Assembly: GCA_016098155.1 (NCBI GenBank) | Contig: JAAAJB010000146.1 | Location: forward strand, 1-61,583 | Direction: 5' to 3' | Origin: Actinomortierella ambigua | Taxonomy: Eukaryota; Mortierellomycota; Mortierellomycetes; Mortierellales; Mortierellaceae | DNA length: 61,583 nucleotides | Translations under genes and position numbers: made by a program | Shown: piece by piece, positions 1 to 12,041 of the stretch | How the letters are laid out: each line of letters starts with the position of its first letter | How positions within the stretch are numbered: position 1 is the first letter of the stretch | Notes under the pieces: model-generated | Databases searched by the model: none | Told to the model about the DNA's origin: nothing | Seen by the model: the letters and a program-made list of their open reading frames with translations, nothing else

Positions 1-1
1 G

Positions 2-6
<5 letters not shown>

Positions 7-40
<34 letters not shown>
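7..40. repeat. (GA)n microsatellite
   Basis: Uninterrupted GA dinucleotide run at the left edge, probably inside the intron that precedes the first visible RapGAP exon. Confidence 0.95.
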
Positions 41-43
<3 letters not shown>

Positions 44-115
44 TGTTACGAGTTGACTCATAATGTAGGGCATCCTTTTTAATTTTGTCCGCCAAATCCT
101 CTTCGAACCCCGTAG

Positions 116-3100
116 AAGCAAGAAGCTGCCATTCAGCCCACAGCGCGTCCTGTAGACCCTTTCCAGTCGTTACGGACATTGCACGGCTCACTTGTAACGA
201 CGGCATCACAGTTGCTGGAGCAGCTCACCGTGTGTCAGGTCAAGACATCCCATGATGCATCTCAGTATTCCTCAGCCCCCTCTATTGTTACAGCTACCTC
301 GACTTTTGCAAAGGCGTCCTCCTCTGCTACAACAACGAACACTCTTTCATCTAGCCCAACAACAGCAACCGCCTTACATAGCCATGACCAGCTGAGCGAC
401 ACTATGGATGATGAAAATGGCAACACACTGGCACTCCAAGACCCATCTTCCTTGCTCATACCGCTCGAAGCCCGACTAGAGCTAATCACGACTCTTTTTT
501 ATGAGCTAGAAAGTCTGATTGTCCGGATGGCGCATGTCATGCAGAAACATATTCCGACCGAGGATTACCGCGTGTTTTTGAAGGATACTGGCACCATAGT
601 CAAGTTGGCACGGGTTCTTATTGCCGAGAGCCATGATTCCCTAATGGACAAGGACACGCAAAAGTACAGGGTCAAGGAGCAGCAAATTCTTGGAACCATG
701 GAGGACAACACCACGACAGGAGCATGTGAAGTCGACGAACGGCAAGATATCAATGCGAGCGAGTCTCTGAGAGACGACTCGTCTATGGAGGAGATGTTCA
801 AGACCCTAGATGATGTTCGTTCCTTTGTAAGGATCATCACCCCCACCACCACCCCAGCATCTTGGCACGGTGAGGGTAAAACAGAGGAGTTTGACTTTTG
901 CCTATCTAACATCATCTCATCTCGGCATCTTCATAGATCAAACAAGTTTTGGACAAGGCTCAGGAGAAGGTGAAAGAGTATGCTGACCTTTACCACGAGG
1001 TATGTATTATCTGCGTTCATCAGTGGAGAGTAAAAGTACTCGAGATATGGAGACCATTCTTTCCGTTTTGTTTATTCACATCTAAAACTCATTCGTTCCA
1101 AAAAAAAAAAATAGTTCATTGTGGTTCCTACACCAGGATTTCGCGTCGAAGGGATCAACAACCTCGGGAGACTCAAACAACTGGCGCACGGTTTGTACGA
1201 GATTCGACAAAGGCAAAACAAAGTCTCAGAGTCCTACAGCAGTAGCAGCAGTAGCAGCGCGAAAGCGACATTCCCAGGCACCAAAAACCCGACGACGACA
1301 ACTAAGGGTCTACCACCACCACCTTCGATGTCCGTCGATGCTGATCCTGCTTTGGCAACTGGTCGGATGGCCAATGCTGCTGGAGAACCCATGGCGCGGA
1401 TGAACTCCCTTCCTCAGAGCCGGGATGAGTGGGCTGCTGTTCAGACAAAGCATCTAGAACTGGGGCCAAGGGCCACAGCGAGCGAGCTTGAACCTTGTGG
1501 CGAGCATATGGGTCATGAGGCCTACTTTTATCGGGATTGGTTCCTCGGGAAAGGTATGTCGCTCATGGGATCTAGTTACTTGGTCCATTTGTTCTCCTTC
1601 AAAGGAATTTGGTTGATGAATCCAATCATTGCATTGGATACTCCCCATTCATAATATGCGCGGTTTTTTTTTCTCGTTTTTTGACGCGTCATAAATTTAG
1701 AGCATCGCACTTTTGTAGGACAAGTGGATGGACTAGGAACGGTCATCATCTCTATTGTCCGCGAACAAGTATCGAATGGCGGACCCAATACATTCCCAAC
1801 ACGATCTAACACCACCCAGCACCCGCCGTCTCTGACGCATTACGTCCATCGTCCAGAGCTCCCACATACATCCCACAGCTTCCACTACGGCGACCGCAAC
1901 AGCGACGGAGCCCTTCGCCACACGGCCAGCCCAAGAGCCAGCACAGAGGGTATGCGAGCAGCCTTTGGGGCCCTCATGAGCCGATCTGAGACACCCTCCT
2001 TGCCTGGTTCAATAGCAGCGACTACAACAACGGCGACAATGGCCGCCGCTACGCCTCTTCCTCCTCCAGGTACGACATATCATGGTCTTCACACGCCTGG
2101 CAATCATGAAGCCCATCCCGCAAGCCACGTGAGTGGCGGTGGATCTGGCATTTCAGCTCAAACACCCCCGATCCACCCAGGCTCATCGACACCCAACCAT
2201 GGAGCTGTCAACAGTGGGTACAACAACAATAACATCAACAACAACAGTGCCGGTGGTAACAGCAACAATAGCAATAATAACAGCAGCAGCAGCAGTAGCA
2301 ACAGCAACACACGATGGCAATACCGCTGCATTCTGCGACAACGGGATGCCGACACGATCCGGCGCACGTTCCCGGAGCCCGAACTGGGGCCACTCAACCT
2401 CGCTCGGCGGGCAGGAAAGCCTCAGTGGAAGGCCGTGTTGCAGTTGATCCACCCAGCCATCACCCAGCAGGTCGCTTCCAAGCTGCGAAAAGTTCAAAAG
2501 AATAATCACAGCTTTGAGCGCGACTTGGCAAAGTTTGACGAGACCATGGTGAGTTGGTTTGTATTTCTTGATCCAACATCGAAATTGAAAAAGAAAAAAA
2601 AAGATACGGGCTCCTCCCCACGCCGCGCAAAAAAATTTCATTTACATTGAGGATTATGAGCTGACCTTGAAAAAACAAACTTTTCCATACATCATCCACA
2701 ATAGTTGCGATTCAATTACAAGTTTGGCGTGCTGTTGGTACAAAAGGGCCAGACCCGTGAAGAGGAATGGTTTGGAAACCAGAGTGAGGATAGCCCTGCC
2801 TTTCAAACGTTCTTAAATAGTGGCATTATCGGTGAGAAAGTGACTCTCAAGGGATTCGACCGCTTTGCTGCAGGGCTGGATACTCGATGTAAGCATTGCG
2901 GGGGCTAGGATCCATCCTCGAACGATGATTCTCGCTTTCATAACCTCGTCATCTCTTCTAAAGTTCTCTTTTTTATTTTTTATTTTTATTTTTTGCTGAC
3001 ACGGCTTTCATTGGTCTTTAGTGGGCGAGACTGGCGAATATTCCTATTTTGACACTTGGGGCATGGAGTATGAGATCATGTATCACATCTCCACCATGTT

Positions 3101-4898
3101 GCCCTACAATACAGGCGATCGTCAGCAGATTCAGCGAAAACGACACATCGGCAATGGTAGGAGCCAGAAAGCAAGAAAAAAAAAGGATCGAGAACAAATA
3201 CAAGGAACTATCTTACTGTCAGGTCAACTCTTTTTCAACTACTTTGGACACACAGCTCACACTGACAATCATTGTCCTCTCTCGGAATAGATATCGTCTG
3301 CATCGTCTTTGTGGATGGAGTGCAGCCCTTTATGCCGACAGCGATCAAGAGTCAATTCCTGCACATCTTCGTCCTGATCCACGAGATTCAGCTCCCCGAT
3401 GGCGCCACGGCCTATGCGGCCACGATTGCGAGCGACGAACATGTGCCAGAGTTTGGTCCGCTGCTGCCCAGCCCTCCCATCTTCTTTGACGTGCGCGACC
3501 TGCGGTTGTTCTTACTCTCCAAGACTATCAACGGTGAGAATGCAGCCTACAAGGCTCCCAGGCTGATCAAGCCGCACCAGCGAGCTCGCTCAGGGATGCT
3601 CGATAACTTGGTCGCCAAGGCCAATAGCCTGACCCCAGACTCGATCAACACGGACAAGGCGAATAGCAAGTTTAAGCAAAAGGGATCGTCATCATCTTTA
3701 GCACCCTTGCATTCTGCCAATTCGCTTCTCAACACCGCCCCCGCACCCATCGCTCCTCCCCATCCTCCGATGCCGATGCTAACCCATGTGACCGCGCCCA
3801 ACACTGCTACCGCTACGACAACAACAACAACAACAACAACAGCAACGATTTCGACAAAAGGGAAGCCGTCCTCGGTGACCTCCTCTTGCCGTGAAACGCC
3901 CTCTCACCATGTTCAGAGCTGCCCAGCCTCGGGTGCAAGCGACAACGGCGGCGGTCCACGCACCCCCGATGCCGCGTGCAATTGTCCTCTCCCACCTCCC
4001 ATGTCGCAAGATGACATTGCTCTCGCCAAAGGGTTTTTTGCACCATCTTTTTCTCCTGGGATCCACCTTGAAGACCGTCGACATAGTCTGTCGGTCGGCT
4101 CACGATCCGGTAGTGGTCGCAACTCGTTTGTCACCCTGGGGTCCGAAACGGCGGCGTCCATCTTCAAGATGCGGCGTCGCAGCTCCAACGCTGCCGATAG
4201 TACCAGTACCAGGGAAGAGCTAGGTATCTCGTCGTCCACCCACCTGGTGTTGCCTCTGAAGGCAAGCTCGACTTGGTCGTCTGGCCGGTCGATGAAACGG
4301 GATGGAATCTTGTCTGCTGGTGGTGTTGGTGTTGGTGGTGGTGTTGGTGGTACTGGTGGTACCGGTGGTGGTGTTTATGATTTTTTGGCCGAAAATGCAA
4401 GGGCCCTCCAACTTCATCTTCGCTCACATCCATCGCCTCTGCCTTCTCACACCACGTCGCCGATGCTGTCCCCTGTGGCGCCTGGGATGACGACGACGAC
4501 GACGATGGCAACGACAACGACCTTCTTAGGACACTGTCGATGCAAAGGCTGCGCCTTCCATGGTCATCTTGTACCAGCCCTGATCGCGTCGGCCGAGGGC
4601 GATGCCAAGGCAGCAGCAACAGCGGCGCTCAAACCGACAACGGATCGTGAATCAGAAGAATCGGACCGCGTCCCTATCGCAAGCCCCATGATGCCAGCCA
4701 CACAAACATGCCATCCTCGAGCACCTGTGTCCATCAGCCCTTCTCCAACCAAGGACTCCTTTGATGCCACTTTCAACCCCCACTATGCTCATGGTGATTC
4801 AATGCATAGAGGTCTGGCGGTTTATGGAGGTGAGTCTGACTTGGGGGAAAGAGGGAAGAGCTAGAGAGAAGATTGTGGGAGGAGGCTATGAGAGGGAG

Positions 4899-4935
<37 letters not shown>

Positions 4936-7900
4936 GTCCCAACAGCAGTGGGTACGGAAAATATCCCCAACAGCAAACACCCAGAAATGGATGATCCGCT
5001 CACATGTGCTACAACACAATAAACAACAACAAGTAGAAAAGGAACGTTCCAAGTCTGAGGTCGACCTCCTCTCTTCGATTTACGAGGGTCGCTCTCTCCA
5101 GGGCGGTGGTACGTATTTTTTTTTCGCGTCTACCCTTTTAGGCATTCTTGACATGTGAAGAAAACAGACGAGGTGAACGGCACAGCGACGGATACTCATG
5201 ATCAATCTACTTGGTGACACAGGGGAATCCATTTTGCCACCGCAGCACCAAGCGCACCCTCCCACCACCAAGAAGGGCCGCGCTCAGCAGTTTCTCAACA
5301 CCCTCGTTCGACGACGCGCGAGTTCGAATGACACCTCCAATCTCGGACCAAATGCCGCACCACTCAGCAAGATGGCCCTATTGACTGGAGCGACGACCAC
5401 GACCAATCGACCCGGTCCCCAGTGTTCATGTTGTTGGAGCTGTATGAACAACAATGAGGCAGGTAATCCAACTTTAGGCGTGGTGTCCAACTCGATGCCA
5501 TCTACGGCCGCCGTTCTCCCTCTCAACGCACCACCCTCCTCTCCGCCTCTGATGGGTGCTCGTACGGCAGTGGCCTCCACCATGCCCTTACTCGTCTCGC
5601 AGCCACCCATATGTCCGGAGACACCACCTCCACATCCACATCACCAAGCAGTGCCAGCAGCACCAACGTCGTCAACTCATTTCTGGCGTCTCGGCAAGGA
5701 CAAGGAAAGGGGCCTCAAGCACCTTCATCAGCAGATGCACATCCATACCAGTCCTGCTTCCATAGTCGCCCAGCCGCAAGCACCAGCTTCAACTCTGGCA
5801 TCACAATTGCCACTACAGCCACCACAGCTCCATCCCCAACACGATGTCATGCAGGGTACTAGTAGTGGTGGTAGTGGTAGTGGTAGTAGTAGTGACCCCC
5901 CTCCACCTTCTACAGCCATGTCCGGCCTCTCTTCTCGCTCGTCCACACTAGGAGACAGTGCTGGGGGCTCGGGGTATCCCGCAACGGAGGTGACACCGTC
6001 GTCGTCGTCCTCGACATCCCCACGTTCTTTCTACAGTTTCTCCAGCCATCTGAGTGACGCGCCGCCGCCCGCTGCTGCCGTGACCCTTCCTACGACCACC
6101 CCTCCTGCATCCACCACGACTTTGTCCTCTCCGTCGCTGACACCACTTGCCACCACGGCAGCGATGACGATAACGGCAGCGACCGTGCCAGCCGCCGCCA
6201 TGGGTCTCTTGGCGCGCCGCGGATCGTCAGCGTTTCGTCAGCGTAGGCTCGAGTCTATGGATAATAATAGCGGCAGCAATAGCAGCAGCAGCACTATCAA
6301 CAACAATAACAACAACAACAACAAGACCACCATGCTGCCTCCGATTCGCCTGCCAGCCTTGATAGGGTCAACGATGATGATGACGGCCAGGACGACGTCG
6401 TCCTCATCGTCCTCGTCCGAGACCTTTTCGTCGTCTTCGCCTTCTTCATTGACGTTCAAGGTGGCGGCAGAGACTAGCGGTGTTGGCAGTACGAGTACTA
6501 GTACTGCTACGGCGACAAGTGGCAGCAGCAGTAGCAGCAATGGCAATAGCAATAGCATTGGCGGCCATCACTACCAGCTTCGCTTATCCACAGTCGGCAA
6601 CAGGCCTCCGATCACGACCACTTACTCTTGCTCTTCCTCGTCCTCCTTCTCGTCCTCCTCCATGCCCGACATTGCTACTGCCACCACGCCCACCACAGCT
6701 AGTTGCGGTGGCGGTGGCGGAAGCGTTGGAGCTATGGCCACATTGTCAGAGTCGCCGGCCGCCATGACGCCGCTCTCCGGCCGGTCGTTTGAGCACGAGA
6801 GCCACCACCACCGGTATGAAGAAGAGGAAGATGATGAGGAAGATGATGAAGAAGAGGACGATGTTGGAGATGCCGACGACGACGACGACGGTTCACCCCA
6901 GCAGCAGCAGCAGCAGCAGCAGCAGCCCTCACGGGGTGGTTCCAGCGATATGGAGAGAGCCAGGTATCGGTTCCCTCCACGACCACTTTTACCGCTAGTG
7001 CCTCAGCAGCAACAGCAACTGCCTCAACAGCAGCAGCCTCCACGTCCGCACTACCACCACCACCACCACCATCAGTCACAACAGCATCAGCATCAGCATC
7101 AACATGTTCATCATCATCAACATCCGATGCCGCCCATGCCACCGCTCATTCCCATGGCGGAGAGTAAGGTTGTCAAACGTGCGCTGAGCCAAGAGTCGTT
7201 TCTACTTGGACGTCGAGGCCGAGCGGCAGCAGCAGCAGCAGCAGCAGCGATGATCACCGTTGGTCACGACAGCGAAGCTGGTAGTGGAACAGGTAGTGGT
7301 GGAGGGCGAGGTCTGATCCGGAAGACATCGATGCGTTCATCCATGGCAACGATGCCAGTACTACCAGCTCCTGCTCCAGCTCCACCACCACCATCCTCAT
7401 CTTCATCCTCATCCTCATCCCTATTGACGATGGAAAGTCTCGAGATCCTGGCCGATAGCCCAAACCACGTGTACCACCATCATCATCATCACCACGTTCC
7501 TCCATCTAGCCAGAGTCGGAGCCAGAAAGATCGGCAGAGCCAGCAGCAGCAGCAGCAGCAGCAGCAGGGCATGCCCATGCCCATGCCAATGCCGTCGTTG
7601 TTGCACAAGGCTGTGGCGCCGATGCTGCCTTTAAAGGTGGTACAGACGGCATCCGAGGAGGACGGAGAAGAAAAACAAGGAGAACACAAAGAAGAGGAAG
7701 AACAGGAACAAGAAAAAGACGCAGAAGAGGCGCGTGACGATCCGAAACGGCTGAATGCTTCCGGGCATGTGGTGGCCGAAACCGCCTCTCCTGCTGTGTC
7801 GGGTGGTGGTAGTAGTATTGGCGGTGGTGATGATGATGGGTCGTTTCCTTCCCCTTGCCCTTCTTCCCCTTGCGCTTTGTCATTGACCTTGTCGCCTCGT

Positions 7901-8056
7901 TTGGCGGGTGCATCTCCCAAGGGTCCACTTTGTTGTCCGTCGGAAGAGCGCGAAGGGGTCCTTCTCCTCCTCCAACAGCAACAGCAGCAGCAGCAGCAAC
8001 TACAACCATGGACCGTAGAGGATCTGGAGATCAAGACGAGAGGCAGCGGCGGATAA
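116..8056 (+). CDS. RapGAP-domain protein (5' partial)
   Basis: Predicted GTPase-activating protein for a Rap/Rheb-like small GTPase. Inferred exons: 116-826, 937-999, 1115-1553, 1719-2548, 2705-2888, 3022-3156, 3291-4829, 5034-5108, 5223-8056; all phases agree and give 2269 residues from the first visible exon. The Rap_GAP domain spans about residues 590-870: FNYKFGVLLVQKGQTREEEW, then RYDV-like strands, then QRKRHIGND at about 780-788. In Rap1GAP the Asn of this HIGND motif is the catalytic 'Asn thumb', and it is present. Before the domain lie a predicted helix (residues about 100-180) and a short coiled segment (IKQVLDKAQEKVKEYADLYHE region, exon 2). The 944-residue last exon is almost entirely low complexity: Ser, Asn, Gln, His, Ala and Glu/Asp runs. 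A stop at 113-115 that doubles as a TAG acceptor shows the first exon begins after an intron, so the start is outside the window; an internal ATG near 403 is an alternative start. Target GTPase is unknown. Confidence 0.88.
4903..4934. repeat. (GA)n microsatellite in RapGAP intron
   Basis: GA run inside the intron 4830-5033 of the RapGAP gene. Purine-rich on the coding strand, unlike most introns here, which are CT/T-rich. Confidence 0.9.
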
Positions 8057-9950
8057 GAGTTCACCCTCTTCTCACCCTTTTTCGTTACTACCCATGATTC
8101 TTTTGATCGTCTGTTCTCTTCATTCTGTCACTCTCTCACACACGCGCACAACTTGTGTTTCTGTTTGCTTTTTATGTCAACAACAAGAAGAAAAAAAAAA
8201 AAGCATGATGAAGCTCCAAAAATAAAAAAGAATGTAATATTTGTGTTCTCGTTTTTTGTTTGATGTGTGGATACACAACCCCTCCGCCGACGAAGCAAGC
8301 ACGCGAGCAAAGAACAGAAAGCTTTGAGATGAGTAAGTATGGTATAAATTTAGCGGGAAGAGCATATTCAGTTTGATTCCTAAAAAGTTTTTCGTTTTCC
8401 AGGTACAAAAGAAAGTCCCAGGATACTTTCGAGTCTTGTGGTCCTCTCTTGTTTAGCTCTTTATTACCCAAAAACCAAACACATACACAGACAGGTAAAA
8501 AAAAAAAAAGAGTACGGTTAGAGTACAAGATCGTGTCCACGATCTCCTTTGTCATGGTCATCCCTCTCTTCCTCTGCATAAGCATTGCAATGCTTGGATG
8601 GATGGAAGGGTGCGGAAGGGTATAGAAGGGGTCCAAGGGCAACTGTCACTGTCCTATATGCAGGGAGGCGGGGATGGACCCCTCTTACGAATCAAGCAAG
8701 GGAGAGATTGAGAAAGCGCCAAAGAAAAAAAAAGTTTTGGAAGATGGACAAGGCGTGCGTGCGGGGTCTCATGGATTGGGGGAAGGAGGAGGAAAATGTA
8801 TCTATCCAATGCTTTTTCTTTTTGACTTTTGTCTCCACTCTATGGCTAATGGACAACTAGAAACCCCGATCCATGGGTAAGGACAAAAAAAAAAAAGAAA
8901 AGAAGGAAGGGCTTGTTAAACTACAGCTACCAATCTGGTATACAACGACAACATTGTAAAAATATGTGAAAAATGTCAGGTTGTAAAAATAGCCATGGGG
9001 GGCAAGGAGGGGGGGAGGACAACATTGCAACAGCCTAAAAGGTCGGCAAGGGTTTTTGGGTTGTCGCCTTTTTCGATCCATCGGGGTCTGTTCTCAACAA
9101 TGTGTCTCTTTCGGGACGGCAGTTTCTAGTGGAGAGGGTCCCCCCCTTTTTTGTCTCTCTCTCACTCTTACTCGTTCTTTGTCTCTCTCGCTCCCCCACC
9201 CCCCTTGCGAAAAAAGACAAACGTTTGCCTGTTTGACAGTGGGATTGGGGAATGGGATGGGGGGAGGAGGAAAGAAGAGGAGGAGGAGTAGGAGGGGGGG
9301 AGTACAAGGGCACAGCACCCAAAAAAACTGAGAACGAACAAGAGCCATCGATTAGGTGCACTAGCCCTGTTGAGGAAGGAGAGAGAGAGAGAGAGAGGAA
9401 AGGAGGGAAGGGAAGGGGTGAGCAAGGGAAAGAGGATGGTGCTACATTTGGAGGGGAGCAATGGAAACGGGTATCCCTTCCAACGTACCCTTCCCAGTGG
9501 TTTACCTCAGGGCGCCTTATAAAGCATGGTCGTGTCTCGTTTTTGTTCTTTTTCAACCTCTTTCATTCTCAATCCTTTTCTTTGTCCTGCCCTCATTCGT
9601 CTCATCGATGTCCTGATTGCAGCTGGCAATTGATTGAATCTTGATTGTCTACTCTCTCGCTCTCGCTCGAGTCCTAACGTCCCTCTCCTTCCTTCTTTCC
9701 CTTCCTTCCTTCCTTGTCTCTCTTCCTCCCTACCCTTTGACCTCTTACCCAATTTTGACTACTATCCTCCTGCTCCACACTTTTTCTCAGCAACTGAGCA
9801 CTCGTCTTCTCATCGTTTCCTTTTTTTTTTTTTTTTTGCTGTTACTTTTGTTCTTTCGCTCACCATTGTTCTTTTATAACCAAAAGAGTTTCTTTTTCGC
9901 GTTCCATCCTCCTTCTCCTGCCGAACCCCTTTGTTCTATAACATTCAAAC
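8057..9950. other. Intergenic, no gene seen
   Basis: The stretch holds the RapGAP 3' UTR, purine-rich blocks (about 8590-8800 and 9240-9440), many A/T homopolymers, and from about 9540 a CT/T-rich block that leads into the ATG at 9951 and is probably promoter plus 5' UTR of the next gene. Open frames here come from simple-sequence composition and have no recognisable protein content. Confidence 0.7.
8221..8226 (+). terminator. AATAAA poly(A) signal candidate, RapGAP gene
   Basis: AATAAA lies 165 bp after the RapGAP stop codon (8054-8056), in an A/T-rich stretch. This fits a 3' UTR end, but the cleavage site cannot be seen. Confidence 0.4.
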
Positions 9951-11754
9951 ATGACTCGGCCCAAGAGATTAATATCGGTGGTACTCGTGCTTGGCTGCGT
10001 AGTCGCCCTGGGGTCAAGCGCACCCTTGGAGCATGCTCGTTCATTGTCTTCCCAACAGCTTCATCATGGACGCGTCGCACTGTTTGAGCGTGCCGCTGCC
10101 CTGAGTGCACAGGCACTCTCTGTCCCGCAGGTTCGTCTTCAGCGTTACTGGCACCGATTTTCCGTTATCAGTGATGGTTGGCGAGGTTTCACTTGATTGG
10201 GTGTCCAAAGGCACACACGATTGGATCGTCAGGAACAGCCGCTAACCCCCCCCCTTTTTTTTATCTCTTGTCCAACGGACCCAACCTATTTCATCATCAT
10301 CATCAACTTCCTTCTTATCAAACCATTAGAAACAGCGCCGTCAGCTGCTGGGGAACCCTCCATTAGCCCAAGGCCCTGGAGATCAAACACAGGTGCCTCC
10401 AGTTGGCGGGCCTCCAGTTGGCGGGCCCCCGGTTGGTGGACCTTCAGCGGAACCTCCTGCGTCGGGGTCATCAGTGGATCCAGTCCCTACCACCACCGAA
10501 CCCGCAGTGGCCACGCCGACAACAGTCCCGCCACCTCCCACAACCACCACAACAACAACCACTACCACTACCACCACCACCACCACAACAACAACAACCA
10601 CGACTACAACCACAACCTCCTCCTCCAGCTCGGAAGAAGAAACAAGCACATCAAGCCGGCGAACTAGGACACAACAACCGTCCAAGCCAACCAATCAACC
10701 TGTCAACCCTCAACCGCCACACGGCTCGAGCGCTTCTTCGACCAACTCACCCACAGGTACGCCATCTGCAGGAAATGAAGAGGATGACAAGCCCCCACTG
10801 CTGCCAATCGTGCTAGGCTCGGTCATCGGTGGAGTGATCTTGATCTCGGCCGCAGCCTTCTTCATTTGGCGTTGGCGCAAGTCGCGACGGTTCGACTCGA
10901 AGCGACCCCTCAGCTTTGTTTCGTTGCCGACCGATATGCAAGATGTCGATTTCGAGACTGGCAACCCACATAGGAACAGCAGTGGACGACCCTTGACCTC
11001 CCAACCTTCCCTGCGTTATACCCCACCCGAAGCCACCAACGCCTTTGCCGCACTCGCTCGTAGTATCGGATCTGTCGCAGGAGGAGGAGCAGCAGCAGCA
11101 GCAGGAGGAGCGTCACTAGCAGTAGGAGGACCCACCAATGACAATGCCGAGTATCGTAGCAGCTTCCACCCATCCGACCACTCCTCCACCATGGACCCGT
11201 ACCTGATGGACGACGAAAACACGCGCCTCGTCACTGCTCGCGACGGCGTGCGCTCTGCCAGCCCCTTCCAAGGAGGGCACAGTGACGATGCCTATGGTCT
11301 GACCAACATGCATCGTGGTGGCTCTTCTGGCGGCGGCTTCCCACCAGGCGCCAGCCCACACCGTCAGGGCTCTGCAGCGCTGATTGGACCTGGCCTGGAC
11401 GACGATATGTACATGCACCGTCCAGCGTCGTCCCAATCCTTTGTCGCGACATCCATGGTGCCGATCGCTTACGATGACCCCATCCATACGCGGTATAGCC
11501 GCACGGTGACAGAGGCCGCTGGAGGAGCGCGTGTGCCCTCGCCCCACCCTTCGATCCATGATGCTGCACCTGCTGTTGGCTCGCCCCTCGCCCAGCACTC
11601 TGCAACAGCAGCAGCAGCGGTCGCCTCGCCACCTGGAAGCCCACATTCGCAGCCAAGAGCTCCGTCGTCGCTCTCTGTCCGCAACCCATCCGAGACTACC
11701 GCCGCTGCTTCTGCGGATAGCGACCTTTATAGCGGAGAGACCCAATACCTGTAG
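9951..11754 (+). CDS. Secreted Thr/Pro-rich single-pass membrane protein
   Basis: Looks like a type I cell-surface protein of the fungal wall-sensor or mucin style. Inferred exons: 9951-10130 and 10336-11754 (532 aa). Exon 1 gives a signal peptide (basic MTRPKR, then hydrophobic ISVVLVLGCVVALGSSA). The ectodomain has three copies of a PVGGP repeat (about 10393-10440), then a run of 27 Thr codons broken only by synonymous changes (about 10540-10617) and Ser-rich sequence, an expected O-mannosylation zone. A membrane segment at about residues 215-238 (LLPIVLGSVIGGVILISAAA...) is followed by WRWRKSRR, a cytoplasmic stop-transfer. The tail of about 290 residues is Ser/Pro/Gly-rich. The donor at 10131 (GTTCGT) is weak; the acceptor could be 10330, 10335 or 10344, all in the same phase. 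No WSC or other named domain is visible, so the function is a guess from architecture. Confidence 0.75.
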
Positions 11755-11787
11755 TGTGGGCCCTTCCTCCTGAAAAAAACGTGTGTA

Positions 11788-11793
11788 AATAAA
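11788..11793 (+). terminator. AATAAA poly(A) signal candidate
   Basis: AATAAA occurs 34 bp after the stop codon of the surface protein gene, well placed for 3' end formation. Sec3 starts 248 bp further on. Confidence 0.5.
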
Positions 11794-12041
11794 GAATAGG
11801 AAGGAGAATTCGTAGAAATTTAGCACAAAAAATGTGACGTGTTTTTCGTCTTGCACCCTTTTTTTTTTCTTACTGGCATCTCATCTCCTGTTACATGCCA
11901 TCGTTACCTTTCCAAGCTCATTCAAAAACCTGCTCATTCTCCTTTTCCTTTCATCCTCCAGTACCAACCATCACCACTACCACCACCACCATCACCTCCT
12001 CCTCCTCCACCTACCGCCATCATATACACTAGCGCTCTGGC

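Noticed and set aside
3779..4103. Antisense Cys-rich frame with a run of Cys codons
   Set aside because: The Cys run is the complement of an ACA/CAA repeat in the RapGAP exon, not a real Cys-rich protein.
9035..9556. Antisense 173-codon frame in the RapGAP downstream spacer
   Set aside because: Composed of Ser/Pro/Leu from GA/GGAG blocks; no sensible start context or conserved content.
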